Shown here: piece after piece, positions 16,318-25,752 of the stretch
How the letters are laid out: the number at the start of each line of letters is the position of its first letter
Numbering within the stretch: position 1 is the first letter of the stretch
DNA from: Vampirovibrio chlorellavorus
GTDB lineage: Bacteria > Cyanobacteriota > Vampirovibrionia > Vampirovibrionales > Vampirovibrionaceae
DNA: 64,000 nt
Assembly: GCA_003149345.1 (NCBI GenBank)
Contig: QFWI01000011.1
Coordinates: 186,001 to 250,000, forward strand
Reading direction: 5' to 3'
The notes under the pieces: model-generated
What the model was told of the DNA's origin: nothing
The model's database searches: none
Seen by the model: the letters and a program-made list of their open reading frames with translations, nothing else
Translations under genes and position numbers: made by a program

Positions 16318-17914
16318 GCCGGTCGTCCTGATTACGGATAATATCAACCCCAAAGCCAGGGACATTTTGGCGGACAGTTGCGACGTGATTTTTGAGCCCA
16401 AGCTCAGCCACGAAGAATTGCTGGCCAAAATTGCGAACGTGGACGGCCTGATGATTCGCAGCGCCTCTACCGTGTCCGCTGATGTATTAGCTCAGGCCCA
16501 TCGTTTGCGTATTGTGGGCCGAGCCGGTGTTGGCACGGACAACGTGGATGTGGTTACCGCCACCAAGCAGGGGGTCATCGTCATCAACTCCCCGGAAGGG
16601 AATACCGTGGCGGCTTCCGAACACACCATCGGCATGCTGATGGCCCTGGCCCGGCATATTCCTCAAGGCGACGCTTCCTTGAAAAGTGGGCAGTGGATTC
16701 GCAACAAACTGGTGGGCGTTGAAGTCTACGGCAAAACGCTGGGCGTGGTTGGGTTGGGCAAAATCGGTCGCCGGGTGGCCAAAGCCTGTCTGGCCATGGG
16801 CATGAAGGTGAATGTCTTTGATCCGTTCCTCTCCAAAGCCATGGCGGAAGAGCTGGGTGTGCAGGTGGTCAGTATTGATGACATTATTGAGAAATCGGAT
16901 TTCATCACCATCCACGCTCCTAAGACCAAGGATACCCAGAACCTGTTCAATCGGGAGACCTTTGCCCGTTGTAAGCCCGGTGTGCGCATTGTCAATTGTG
17001 CCCGTGGGGGGATTATCAATGAGACCGATCTGGCCGAGGCCATCAAGGCGGGTCAGGTGGCTGGCGCCGCTTTGGATGTATTTGAACAAGAGCCGCCCGA
17101 TATGAATGGCCCCCTGTTCCAGTTGGGGGAACACGCCTACAAGTTGGTGCTCACCCCGCACTTGGGGGCCAGTACCGAAGAAGCCCAGGTGAATGTGGCC
17201 CTGGATGTGGCCGAGCAAATGAAAGACTTTTTTGCCCACGGCTTTGCCAAAAGCGCGGTGAACATTCCCTTGCTGCGTCAAGAATTGCTCGATCCCATCA
17301 AGCATTACATGCCTATGGCTGAAGTGCTGGGAAATTTCATTCGGCAGCGGGCCCAAGGTGTGGCTCAAGCCATTGAAATTACGGCTAAAGGCGATTATTT
17401 AAGCAAGCACGCCATTGAGCCCCTGAGCCTTGCCGTTCTGAAAGGATTGTTGTCCAGCGCCAAGGAGGGGGTTAACTACGTAAACGCCCCCAGCATCGCC
17501 GAGGAAAGTGGCATTCAGGTCAAAACGGCCACCACCAAAAACGCCGGGAATTACCTCAATCTGCTGGAAGTGAAGATGGTAACCGAAGATCGCACCTACA
17601 CGGTCGCCGGAACACTCATTTCCGATGAGATTTTCCGCATTGTGGATATGGATGGCTACCAAATGGCCCTGAAGGCGACTCCCCACGTGCTTATCACCCC
17701 GCACCACGATCGTCCCGGTATGATTGCCCAGGTGGCCACTGTGTTGGGTACCGCTGGCATCAATATCAGCGCCTTGCAGGTCGCCCGCAGCGGGCCCGAG
17801 GCGGGCGGAGAATCCATCATGGTCTTCAACCTGGATAACGCCCCGTCCGAAGCGGTGCTGGGCCAAATTCGCCAACTGGAAGGCATTTACGGCAGTCTCT
17901 CTATTAGCTTATAG
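16310..17914 (+). CDS. serA: D-3-phosphoglycerate dehydrogenase (long form)
   Basis: Oxidises 3-phosphoglycerate to 3-phosphohydroxypyruvate, the first step of serine synthesis. At 534 residues it has the long architecture: a catalytic domain split by the NAD-binding Rossmann region (VVGLGKIGRRVA), the active-site blocks NCARGGIINE, ALDVFEQEPP and LTPHLGASTEEAQ, an intervening domain, and a C-terminal ACT domain (about 460-534; HHDRPGMIAQVATVLG), which usually mediates serine feedback. The ATG lies inside the end of the aminotransferase gene, so the two are translationally coupled. Confidence 0.96.
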   Translation: MPRPVVLITDNINPKARDILADSCDVIFEPKLSHEELLAKIANVDGLMIRSASTVSADVLAQAHRLRIVGRAGVGTDNVDVVTATKQGVIVINSPEGNTVAASEHTIGMLMALARHIPQGDASLKSGQWIRNKLVGVEVYGKTLGVVGLGKIGRRVAKACLAMGMKVNVFDPFLSKAMAEELGVQVVSIDDIIEKSDFITIHAPKTKDTQNLFNRETFARCKPGVRIVNCARGGIINETDLAEAIKAGQVAGAALDVFEQEPPDMNGPLFQLGEHAYKLVLTPHLGASTEEAQVNVALDVAEQMKDFFAHGFAKSAVNIPLLRQELLDPIKHYMPMAEVLGNFIRQRAQGVAQAIEITAKGDYLSKHAIEPLSLAVLKGLLSSAKEGVNYVNAPSIAEESGIQVKTATTKNAGNYLNLLEVKMVTEDRTYTVAGTLISDEIFRIVDMDGYQMALKATPHVLITPHHDRPGMIAQVATVLGTAGINISALQVARSGPEAGGESIMVFNLDNAPSEAVLGQIRQLEGIYGSLSISL

Positions 17915-17993
17915 GCAGCCATCCCGTCCGTTAAGAGATAGTGCTGATATCTCAACCCTATACGGCCGAATGGATTTAAGCAATTTCCATTAT

Positions 17994-18090
17994 TAATTTG
18001 TTTTTATTAATTTAGAAACTTCCACTCCCATCCCTATTGTGTCATAAGACGTAATGTCACCTCGATTTCATTGAGGTGACTTCTTTTTTT
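17994..18090 (+). ncRNA. candidate small RNA unit A / serA terminator region
   Basis: A T-rich start, a C-rich single-stranded CACTCCCATCCCTATTGTG (18023-18041) and a strong terminator hairpin GTCACCTC/GAGGTGAC (18055-18062 with 18073-18080) followed by TTCTTTTTTT. The hairpin must at least terminate serA. The same order of elements recurs in unit B about 210 nt on, which suggests homologous short transcripts or duplicated 3' UTRs. No separate promoter is convincing. Confidence 0.35.
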
Positions 18091-18189
18091 CTTCGTAAAG
18101 TGCACTGTGCAATCGCTCCGTGCTGGATTACTTGGACAGGGGGCAGTTTTTAAGTTTAAAGATTTATTAAATATCTGGACTATATAAGG

Positions 18190-18214
18190 CAATCATATCT
18201 TTTTGATTGTTTTT
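18190..18214 (+). terminator. weak terminator-like hairpin
   Basis: CAATCA (18190-18195) pairs with TGATTG (18204-18209), followed by TTTTTATTT. It lies between the two candidate small RNA units. The six-pair AT-rich stem is weak. Confidence 0.3.
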
Positions 18215-18311
18215 ATTTAATAAGGTAATCCTACTTACACTCACACTCCTACCCCTTATGTGACTTCAAGTGTCCAAAATTGCTGACTGATTTCAAGTCA
18301 GCTTTTTTTTT
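18203..18311 (+). ncRNA. candidate small RNA unit B
   Basis: Resembles unit A: a GTTTTTATTTAA start, a C-rich CACTCACACTCCTACCCCTTATGTG run (18240-18264) and a terminator hairpin GCTGACT/AGTCAGC (18282-18288 with 18296-18302) followed by nine T residues. With no gene upstream other than unit A and its terminator, this terminator suggests an independent short transcript. A possible promoter is TTGGAC, 17 nt, TTTAAA near 18132-18160. The ACUCCU/ACAC motif recalls the cyanobacterial Yfr1 core in a different order, which is only suggestive. Confidence 0.35.
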
Positions 18312-18359
18312 GCCCTCAGAGGAGCGCATTCTAGAGGCCACCACGATTAATACTCTCAA

Positions 18360-19601
18360 CTAGCGTCGCTGGGCGCTGCCGTGGCCGTATATTTCATAAT
18401 CGAAGATGAACTGCACGTCGATATCGTTGCCCCGATAATTGGGAGGCAATTGCTTGAAGGGGGCTGAAGCCCGTACCGCTGCTAAAGCAGCCTGATCGGC
18501 AGCGGGTGAACCCGAGGATTGCTGCAAACGCAGGCTGAGTAATCGACCATCGCGGGACACCTTAAACAGGGCCACAACCCGTTTGCTACGATCTTCCACC
18601 GGCGGAGCCCAGTTGCGACGGATGCGTCGCTGTAGTTCTGCGATGTAGGGGCCGAAATCAGGTTCAGCCATGGCGTCAACCCCATCACGTCCTCCCCCAC
18701 CACCGGGAGAGCCGCTTTGATTGTATGAACCACGGCCACCACTGCCGCCGCCTCCACCGCCGGGGCTTCCAGCGCTCCCGGGACTGCCATTCCCCCGTGA
18801 GGGGCTACCGCCAATAAAACTGGAGCTGGGGCTGCCACTGGCGCTTCCGCCACCAGGGTTACCCGCTGCGGAGCCGCCACCAGACGTGTTGGCTACTGGC
18901 CCACCGCCCATGGTGGCTGATGGATTCTTGGGTGCGGGCGTTTTAATGGTGGGCGCAATGGGATTGGGCGGCAAACTGGGGGCCGCACTGGCAATTTTAA
19001 CAGGCCGTGGCGCCTTGGGGGCTGGCGGTGTCGGCGCTGGGGCGGGACTCGGCGCCGGTGTCGGTGAAGGTGACTGCCGAGGGGTGGGTGCTGGTTTTTG
19101 GGCGACCTGTTGGGCCTGCCTTTGTTGAGGCCTGGGTTGAGGCCGGGATTGTGAACGCGATGGCGGAGCCGGATTGGCTTTAGGCTGTGGGGCGACCGCA
19201 GGACGTGGAGTCGACTTTTTGGCAGGCGAACCAGCCGCTTGCTGTGAGACCTGAATGGGGCGATTGGCAATACGCTTGCCACCAGAACGACTATTGCGCT
19301 CAGCCCGGCGATTGGTGGGCTGGCGAGGCGTTTGGGCCGGTTGATTGTCCACCAGTACAAATTCCACATCCGGCTGCTTCATTTGTGCGGTAAACAAGGG
19401 AATCTTAAAGCCAAAAAAGGCCATCAGCTGAATAAAGGCAACCAACAGCAGTACCAGGGCCACGTGCAGAAACGCGGCTAACCCCAGCCATCCCCACAGC
19501 TTGGAGTCGTATTCTTTACTGGAATACAACCCCAGCCCGGTAGAAGGTGGTGCTTGGCTGGTGATGGCAGGTTGTGAATAGGGTGTTTTCACTGATGGCA
19601 C
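18360..19601 (-). CDS. TonB/TolA-like energy-transducer protein
   Basis: A 413-residue inner-membrane protein: cytoplasmic N-terminus, one long membrane segment (about 34-65), a very Pro/Ala/Gln-rich then Gly/Ser-rich periplasmic linker (about 85-310), and a TonB C-terminal domain (about 314-400) with YIAELQRRIRRNWAPP, FKVSRDGRLLSLRL and AALAAVRASAPFKQLP. The YIAELQRRIRRNW form is found in TolA/TonB-family proteins. Likely couples the proton gradient to the outer membrane or acts in Tol-like division. No ExbB/ExbD or TolB/Pal gene is adjacent. The linker has strong codon bias from low complexity. Confidence 0.85.
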   Translation of the reverse strand: MPSVKTPYSQPAITSQAPPSTGLGLYSSKEYDSKLWGWLGLAAFLHVALVLLLVAFIQLMAFFGFKIPLFTAQMKQPDVEFVLVDNQPAQTPRQPTNRRAERNSRSGGKRIANRPIQVSQQAAGSPAKKSTPRPAVAPQPKANPAPPSRSQSRPQPRPQQRQAQQVAQKPAPTPRQSPSPTPAPSPAPAPTPPAPKAPRPVKIASAAPSLPPNPIAPTIKTPAPKNPSATMGGGPVANTSGGGSAAGNPGGGSASGSPSSSFIGGSPSRGNGSPGSAGSPGGGGGGSGGRGSYNQSGSPGGGGGRDGVDAMAEPDFGPYIAELQRRIRRNWAPPVEDRSKRVVALFKVSRDGRLLSLRLQQSSGSPAADQAALAAVRASAPFKQLPPNYRGNDIDVQFIFDYEIYGHGSAQRR

Positions 19602-19739
19602 TTATTATCAATTAACCATACAACTGGAATTGTTTTACCCTTGGCAACGGCCCCTTATGCTTGAGCAAGAATGACGCCTTTCAAACCAGGGTGTTTCTAT
19701 TCTAGAATAAATTTTTACAAACCGCTTTCGGAAAAAACA

Positions 19740-20816
19740 ATGACGCCCCCATCTATTGAATCCTCCGTTGAACCATCCGTTCTGGTAACGGCGAACCGCT
19801 ATCTAACGAATACCAGCGATGGCGCACTCTCTAATCGCGAAAGCCTGATTGAAAACATCCACTTAGGCTGGATAGCAATTAGCCATCACCATCGCGGACT
19901 ACTGTATTCTACACCGGGAGCCCAGGAAACCGCTACTTTTTTTCGCTCCTCAGCCAAACCCTTTCAGGCTTACCCATTGGTTGCTGATGAGTTACATTCG
20001 AAACTGACTGAGCCAGAGCTGGCCCTGACCTGTGCCTCCCATGTGGGATCATCCCTGCATGTGGATTTGGCCCGTAGCGTACTGCGTAAAGCCGGATTGG
20101 AGGAGCATTGTTTGCAATGCGGGCCACACAGCCCCATTGATGCGGAGATGCGTGATTCTCTAAGGCAATTGGGCCAGACGGCCACGGCCATCCATAACAA
20201 CTGTTCTGGCAAACATGCCGGCATGCTGTTCTATTGCCAGCAAAAAGGCCTGCCAATAAGTAATTATCTGAACGTTCATCATCCGCTTCAGCAAAACATT
20301 CTAGGGCACCTTGCCCAGTGGGGAGGGGTTCAAAGCATCCCAACCGCCATTGACGGCTGTGGAGCCCCGGTGTTCTACCTGCCATTGCAGACCATGGCTT
20401 TGCTGTATGCCCATTTAGGCACCAGTGAGGCTTTTAGGCCACTTAAAGAGGCCATGATTCATCATCCCGAAATAGTGGGCGGCGAAGGGCGGGTGGATAC
20501 CGTCATTATGCAGGCCAGCCAGGGTCGGTTGATTGCCAAAGTGGGTGCCGATGGCGTCCTTTGCGTGAGCCAAATCGGCACTGGTGAGGGCTTGGCTGTC
20601 AAAATCGCCGATGGTAACGAAGTGGTGCGCAACATGGCCGTGGTGGAAATTCTCATCCGCTTGGGGTGGCTGGACACCCAGGCCATTCAGGATCAACGGC
20701 TGGCCTCTTTTCGGGGACAGCAGCGCTTGAACACACAGGGCAAGGTGGTGGGGCATTATCAAATTCAGTACCCGCCCTTGCCAATGGTCGATGACTCAGC
20801 AGCCAGTCAGGCCTAG
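19740..20816 (+). CDS. asparaginase (Rhizobium etli AnsA / L-asparaginase II family)
   Basis: A 358-residue protein from ATG 19740 that matches the thermolabile/R. etli-type asparaginase family (asparaginase_II). Key blocks are FFRSSAKPFQAYP, LTCASHVGSSLHVDLARSVLRK, HNNCSGKHAGML and DGCGAPVFYLPL; the SxxK in RSSAKP and the SGKH segment form the active site in this family, which hydrolyses L-asparagine to aspartate and ammonia. An alternative in-frame ATG at 19671 gives 381 residues; neither start has a strong Shine-Dalgarno. Overlaps the next gene by one base. Confidence 0.88.
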   Translation: MTPPSIESSVEPSVLVTANRYLTNTSDGALSNRESLIENIHLGWIAISHHHRGLLYSTPGAQETATFFRSSAKPFQAYPLVADELHSKLTEPELALTCASHVGSSLHVDLARSVLRKAGLEEHCLQCGPHSPIDAEMRDSLRQLGQTATAIHNNCSGKHAGMLFYCQQKGLPISNYLNVHHPLQQNILGHLAQWGGVQSIPTAIDGCGAPVFYLPLQTMALLYAHLGTSEAFRPLKEAMIHHPEIVGGEGRVDTVIMQASQGRLIAKVGADGVLCVSQIGTGEGLAVKIADGNEVVRNMAVVEILIRLGWLDTQAIQDQRLASFRGQQRLNTQGKVVGHYQIQYPPLPMVDDSAASQA

Positions 20817-21331
20817 TGGCTGGAAAACAGAGAGAGGAAAAGGTTAAACTGTTAGCCATGGACTGGGAAACCATACTGGATATGCGATGGCCCACGGGTG
20901 CCTGTGATCAATCGGGTGAGTGCTGCCGAGGGGCGGCCCAAGTGACCCCCTGGACAACCCTTCTGGTGCAGGCGGCCAAGGGAGATTGTGTGGCTCGTGC
21001 CTTCCTGAACCAGTACCAACCTTACCCCTCGCTTCAGGAGGCAATCACCCAGGCCCCCGACGCAGTGGCGGCCTCTCAGGAAGTGGCCAAGCAACGGGGT
21101 GATGACGCCGAAGCTCTGGTTTTCTATCGTTGTATCTATCTGCAAGGGAAAAACCAATGCCAAATTTATGAGGATCGCCCCGCTTTATGCCGGGAATTTC
21201 CCGAGTCCCCGTTTGGGGCCATTCCAAAGTGCTGTGGCTATTATCCGCTCAAGCAGGACTGTCAGCGGAAAATTCAAACCCTTCGGGAGGAGCTGGCTGA
21301 ATTGAAAAGGTTGCAATCTATGCTTGAATAA
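20816..21331 (+). CDS. YkgJ/CxxCxxCC-family cysteine-cluster protein (third copy)
   Basis: The third YkgJ-type paralogue in the window, 171 residues if started at GTG 20816, whose G is the last base of the upstream TAG stop; ATG 20858 would give 157. C30, C36 and C37 (CDQSGECC) are followed by FYRCIY, CQIYEDRPALCREFP and a CCGYYP block, the same order as in the tandem pair at 1-1071. The C-terminal 30 residues are a charged helix. Probably a metal-binding protein. Translational coupling to the asparaginase gene suggests an operon, but no functional link is known. Confidence 0.78.
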   Translation: MAGKQREEKVKLLAMDWETILDMRWPTGACDQSGECCRGAAQVTPWTTLLVQAAKGDCVARAFLNQYQPYPSLQEAITQAPDAVAASQEVAKQRGDDAEALVFYRCIYLQGKNQCQIYEDRPALCREFPESPFGAIPKCCGYYPLKQDCQRKIQTLREELAELKRLQSMLE

Positions 21332-21373
21332 AAAGTGTTCGTGAAAGAGAAAGCGCTCATCAGGAGAGACCCT

Positions 21374-21697
21374 ATGCCAACCATATTTGCCGACGTGACC
21401 ATTGTCCCCATTGGCACGGCCGATACCAGCATCAGCAGCTATGTGGCCGCCAGCGAACGGCTCATCAAGGAATTCCCAGATGTGGAGTTCAAAATAAATC
21501 CCATGTCCACCACTCTAGCCGGAGAAATGGAACGCGTCCTGGAGCTGATTCGCAGAATGCATGAAGCTCAGTTCAGCCAGGGCGCTTATCGGGTCTCCAC
21601 CAGTATTCGTATTGATGACCGCCGTGACCACGCCAACACCATGGATAACAAGATCAATAGTGTGGCTCAAAAGGCAGGCCTTCCTGTCCGCGCATAA
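21374..21697 (+). CDS. MTH1187-family thiamine-binding-type protein
   Basis: A 107-residue ferredoxin-like protein of the MTH1187/YkoF-like (DUF77) family: ADVTIVPIGTADTSISSYVA, KINPMSTTLAGEMERVLELI and RVSTSIRIDDRRD. Members bind thiamine or related pyrimidines; the role is poorly defined. CAGGAGAG upstream of ATG 21374 fixes the start; the 13 in-frame residues before it are not conserved-looking. It lies 42 nt after the YkgJ gene and just before the tRNA promoter. Confidence 0.82.
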   Translation: MPTIFADVTIVPIGTADTSISSYVAASERLIKEFPDVEFKINPMSTTLAGEMERVLELIRRMHEAQFSQGAYRVSTSIRIDDRRDHANTMDNKINSVAQKAGLPVRA

Positions 21698-21723
21698 TTT
21701 GGCACGGCCATGAAAAACGACTG

Positions 21724-21751
21724 TTGACAGCACTGATTGAAGCCCTATGAT
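21724..21751 (+). promoter_or_regulatory. promoter of the tRNA-Thr/tRNA-Tyr unit
   Basis: TTGACA (21724-21729), a 16-nt spacer and TATGAT (21746-21751), 46 nt before the first tRNA. Confidence 0.6.
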
Positions 21752-21797
21752 TATTGGACTGCCATATTCCCGCTTTATCCAGTTCGGATAAAAATGG

Positions 21798-21869
21798 GCC
21801 GGTGTAGCTCAATGGCAGAGCAACGGTTTTGTAAACCGTAGGTTGCGGGTTCGAGTCCCATCACCGGCT
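21798..21869 (+). tRNA. tRNA-Thr(UGU)
   Basis: The acceptor arms GCCGGTG and CACCGGC pair perfectly. The D arm is GCTC/GAGC and the anticodon stem ACGGT/ACCGT holds the loop TTTGTAA with anticodon TGT. The T loop is TTCGAGT. The T stem has one C-A mismatch and a G-T pair. 3' CCA is not encoded. First of the tRNAs ahead of tuf, as in the E. coli thrU-tyrU-glyT-thrT-tufB order. Confidence 0.95.
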
Positions 21870-21890
21870 AATGACAGTATCCCCACACCT

Positions 21891-21971
21891 GGGTAGGTGC
21901 CCGAGTGGTTAAAGGGGGCGGGCTGTAAACCCGTTGCGCAAGCTACGTTGGTTCAAATCCAACCCTACCCA
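21891..21971 (+). tRNA. tRNA-Tyr(GUA)
   Basis: A class II tRNA with acceptor GGGTAGG/CCTACCC, anticodon loop CTGTAAA (anticodon GTA), a long variable arm (TTGCGCAAGCTACG region) and T arm GTTGG-TTCAAAT-CCAAC. CCA is not encoded. It is 21 nt from tRNA-Thr(UGU) and directly followed by a terminator. Confidence 0.95.
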
Positions 21972-21975
21972 TACC

Positions 21976-22009
21976 AAAACCGTCTCTTGCGAGGCGGTTT
22001 TGCTTTTTT
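21976..22009 (+). terminator. terminator after tRNA-Tyr
   Basis: AAAACCGTCTC (21976-21986) pairs with GAGGCGGTTTT (21991-22001), followed by GC and six T residues. It occupies the place where tRNA-Gly would lie in the classic tRNA-tufB operon. Confidence 0.85.
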
Positions 22010-22117
22010 GTGGGACGTTGTCCAAGCGTTCCGAGCCGCCTGGTTTGTACAAATGATAAAAAAATTACGGATAGATCAGATTAACCACTAGACAGACCAA
22101 TTCCCTTTGTGATTTTC

Positions 22118-22123
22118 TATAAT
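22118..22123 (+). promoter_or_regulatory. -10 box upstream of tRNA-Thr(GGU)/tuf
   Basis: A perfect TATAAT with no clear -35 at 16-18 nt. It lies downstream of the tRNA-Tyr terminator and is the best candidate to start transcription of tRNA-Thr(GGU) and tuf. Confidence 0.4.
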
Positions 22124-22187
22124 TCCAAGATTTCACACCCCCAGTATTCTGATAGCCTCAATAAGCAACTCAAAATACAAAACACAT

Positions 22188-22259
22188 GCCCATGTGGCGC
22201 AGGGGTAGCGCATCCCCTTGGTAAGGGGAAGGCCACGAGTTCAAATCTCGTCATGGGCT
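22188..22259 (+). tRNA. tRNA-Thr(GGU)
   Basis: Acceptor GCCCATG/CATGGGC, D stem GCGC/GCGC, anticodon stem TCCCC/GGGGA with loop TTGGTAA (anticodon GGT) and T arm ACGAG-TTCAAAT-CTCGT. CCA is not encoded. Followed directly by an interrupted T-tract (nine T, C, seven T), then about 160 nt of leader before tuf. Confidence 0.95.
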
Positions 22260-22442
22260 ATTTTTTTTTCTTTTTTTGTGGTTATCTAGCTCCACGTGTC
22301 CTTATTCAGCATAACTTGGCACCGCTCAATAGAAAGAATCAGGCGCGTAACTCGGAGATTCCCACCACAGGGCATATCCAGGTAGGTACAGGTTATCCAA
22401 ACTTGTTTGAAATAATCAGCACGTAAAGGAGACAACAAAAAC

Positions 22443-23627
<1,185 letters not shown>

Positions 23628-23662
23628 TTAATGAATTTGACGAAAGAGTAGGAAGAAGGAAC

Positions 23663-23998
23663 ATGGCTACAACGGCAAAAAAGAAAGCTCCCAAACAAAA
23701 CCGGGTACGCATTCGTCTCAAATCTTATGACAGTCGTTTGATTGACTCATCGGCTCAAAAGATTATTGAGGTTGCTAAGGGTGCCCAAGGGAAAGTCGTT
23801 GGCCCGATTCCCCTTCCTACTCATCGTCAGGTTTTTTGTGTACTCCGCTCTCCTCACGTAAACAAAAAATCCAGAGAACACTTTGAAATCCGCACTCACA
23901 AGCGTTTGATTGACATCATTGATCCAGGTCAAGAGTTCGCAAGTCTGCTCAGCCGGTTAGATTTACCGGCTGGGGTTGATATCGAAGTACGCTTGTAA
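23663..23998 (+). CDS. rpsJ: 30S ribosomal protein S10
   Basis: A 111-residue protein of the 30S head that also binds NusB in transcription antitermination. The core [13 protein letters not shown] and [35 protein letters not shown] is typical. The N-terminus carries about 13 extra basic residues relative to the E. coli form (103). GGAAGAAGGA precedes the ATG. First gene of the S10 cluster; a 112-nt gap to rplC could hold a leader, but no hairpin with a T-run is seen there. Confidence 0.97.
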   Translation: MATTAKKKAPKQNRVRIRLKSYDSRLIDSSAQKIIEVAKGAQGKVVGPIPLPTHRQVFCVLRSPHVNKKSREHFEIRTHKRLIDIIDPGQEFASLLSRLDLPAGVDIEVRL

Positions 23999-24110
23999 TA
24001 CATTAAATTCTCCTCCTCAGGTTAGACACCCCATTCAGTCCTCCAGTGGATAAAGACAACTGAATAAGTTGAGACTCATACCACTTACTAGATAAGGAAA
24101 GGTAAACAAG

Positions 24111-24782
24111 GTGAGTTTTCCAAGACACCTCATTGGAAGAAAACGTGGCATGACCCAGGTCTTCGTGGAAGACGGGTCCGCTGTCCCCGTAACGGTTGTA
24201 GAGCTTTTGCCGTTAACGGTCACCCAGGTTAAAACCAAGCAGGATGCTGGTTATTCCGCAATCCAGGTTGGTTTTGTCCCGGCGAAGGGCAAGCATTTAA
24301 CGAAAGCTCAACAGCAGCACTTATTGAAAAATAATTTGCCTCTACTGCGTAAGCTGAAAGAATTTCGCATGACCGCAGAACAGGTAGAAGGGTTTAAGGT
24401 GGGTGACACCATCCAGCCTGCTGGCGATGGTTCCTTCTTGAATGAAGGCGTGCTGGTTCACGTCACTGGTAAATCCATTGGTAAGGGTTTTCAGGGTAAC
24501 ACCAAGCGCTGGAACCACGGCCGTGGGCCAATGAGTCACGGTTCCAAGTCTCACAGACTGCCTGGTTCCATTGGTGCTGGTACTACGCCGGGACGTGTAT
24601 TCAAAGGGTTGAAAATGGCCGGGAACATGGGTAACGAGCAGGTCACTGTCCGTAACCTGAAAGTGGTTCGTGTCATTCCGGAAAAGAATGTGGTTCTGAT
24701 CAAAGGTGCTGTTCCCGGTGTGGAAGGCGGCTTTTTGACCATTCAGGCCAAGCCGGAACGCTGGAACGAGCTGAGAAAGTAA
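24111..24782 (+). CDS. rplC: 50S ribosomal protein L3
   Basis: A 223-residue primary 23S rRNA binder near the peptidyl-transferase centre. It has the FPRHLIGRKRGMTQVF start, GKGFQGNTKRWNHGRGPMSHGSKSHR and the RVFKGLKMAGNMGNEQVTVRNL block. The start is GTG, supported by GGAAAGG upstream. It lies 13 nt ahead of rplD. Confidence 0.97.
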   Translation: MSFPRHLIGRKRGMTQVFVEDGSAVPVTVVELLPLTVTQVKTKQDAGYSAIQVGFVPAKGKHLTKAQQQHLLKNNLPLLRKLKEFRMTAEQVEGFKVGDTIQPAGDGSFLNEGVLVHVTGKSIGKGFQGNTKRWNHGRGPMSHGSKSHRLPGSIGAGTTPGRVFKGLKMAGNMGNEQVTVRNLKVVRVIPEKNVVLIKGAVPGVEGGFLTIQAKPERWNELRK

Positions 24783-24795
24783 GGAGCAGGACATC

Positions 24796-25449
24796 ATGGC
24801 TGAAGATAAAATAATTCTCAAAAAATTCTCTAAGGAAGGCAAAGAAGCTGGCCAGGTGGAAGTCTCCTCCGATGTGTTTGGCATTGAGCCCAACGTTCAC
24901 GTCCTGCACCTAGCTGTACGTCGTGAGTTGGCCAATGGGCGTGCTGGTACGGCTTGCAGTAAAACCCGTGCAGAAGTGCGTGGCGGCGGTAAAAAGCCTT
25001 GGAAGCAAAAAGGAACTGGTCGCGCTCGTGCCGGCAGCATCCGCTCTCCGCTGTGGGTTGGCGGTGGTGTCACGTTTGGTCCGAAGCCGCGTGATTTCTC
25101 CTTCAATTTGCCCCGCAAAGTCCGTGCATTGGCAATGCGTTCTTCCTTATCTGCCGCTCAAGGCAAATTTAAGGTACTCGAGGACTTCTCTTTCTTAACC
25201 GCCCCCAAGACCAAAGAAGTGGCTAATTTATTGTCCGCTTTGGGCCTGATGGAAAAGAAAGTTTTGATTTTGGCAGATTACAAAACCACTGAAAACCAGT
25301 TTATCTACCTGGCTGCGCGTAATCTTCCCGGCGTAAAGTTGTGTCTTCCGCACAATCTGAGCGCCAAGGATCTACTGGATGCTGATGCTGTCATTGCCAG
25401 CAACAACGCGATTCAGGAAATCAATGAAAGGTATGCATTCTATGTCTAA
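24796..25449 (+). CDS. rplD: 50S ribosomal protein L4
   Basis: A 217-residue protein whose extended loop lines the exit tunnel: TRAEVRGGGKKPWKQKGTGRARAGSIRSP and GGGVTFGPKPRDFSFNLP. In E. coli L4 represses the S10 operon by attenuation; no equivalent leader is obvious here. AAGGAG upstream of ATG. Its end overlaps the rplW start by 8 nt. Confidence 0.97.
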   Translation: MAEDKIILKKFSKEGKEAGQVEVSSDVFGIEPNVHVLHLAVRRELANGRAGTACSKTRAEVRGGGKKPWKQKGTGRARAGSIRSPLWVGGGVTFGPKPRDFSFNLPRKVRALAMRSSLSAAQGKFKVLEDFSFLTAPKTKEVANLLSALGLMEKKVLILADYKTTENQFIYLAARNLPGVKLCLPHNLSAKDLLDADAVIASNNAIQEINERYAFYV

Positions 25450-25747
25450 GACAGCCCAGCGTTCTGAACTATACAATTTGTTGAAGCGCCCTATTGTTAC
25501 AGAGAAAACCACTACGCTGGCTGAGCTAAGCCAATATGTGTTCGAAGTATCAAGAGATGCCAACAAGATTGAACTGACCCAGGCTTTTGAATTGGCATTC
25601 CCGGGTCGCAAGGTTCGTGCAGTACGTTTGATTACCGTCCCTGCCCGTACCAAACGTTACGGTAAAAGAATTGGTCAAACCCAGGAAAAGCGGAAAGCCG
25701 TATTTTCTATCACCGGTGAGCCAATTGAACTCTTCACAGGAGTATAA
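25442..25747 (+). CDS. rplW: 50S ribosomal protein L23
   Basis: A 101-residue protein at the tunnel exit, the docking site of trigger factor and [34 protein letters not shown] and [18 protein letters not shown] are typical. The ATG at 25442 lies inside rplD, giving translational coupling; the longer reading from 25379 would intrude 70 nt into rplD and is rejected. Confidence 0.96.
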   Translation: MSKTAQRSELYNLLKRPIVTEKTTTLAELSQYVFEVSRDANKIELTQAFELAFPGRKVRAVRLITVPARTKRYGKRIGQTQEKRKAVFSITGEPIELFTGV

Positions 25748-25752
25748 GTGTA

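Noticed and set aside
21897..22091. A 64-codon ORF starting inside tRNA-Tyr
   Set aside because: It covers a tRNA and its terminator; no ribosome site.
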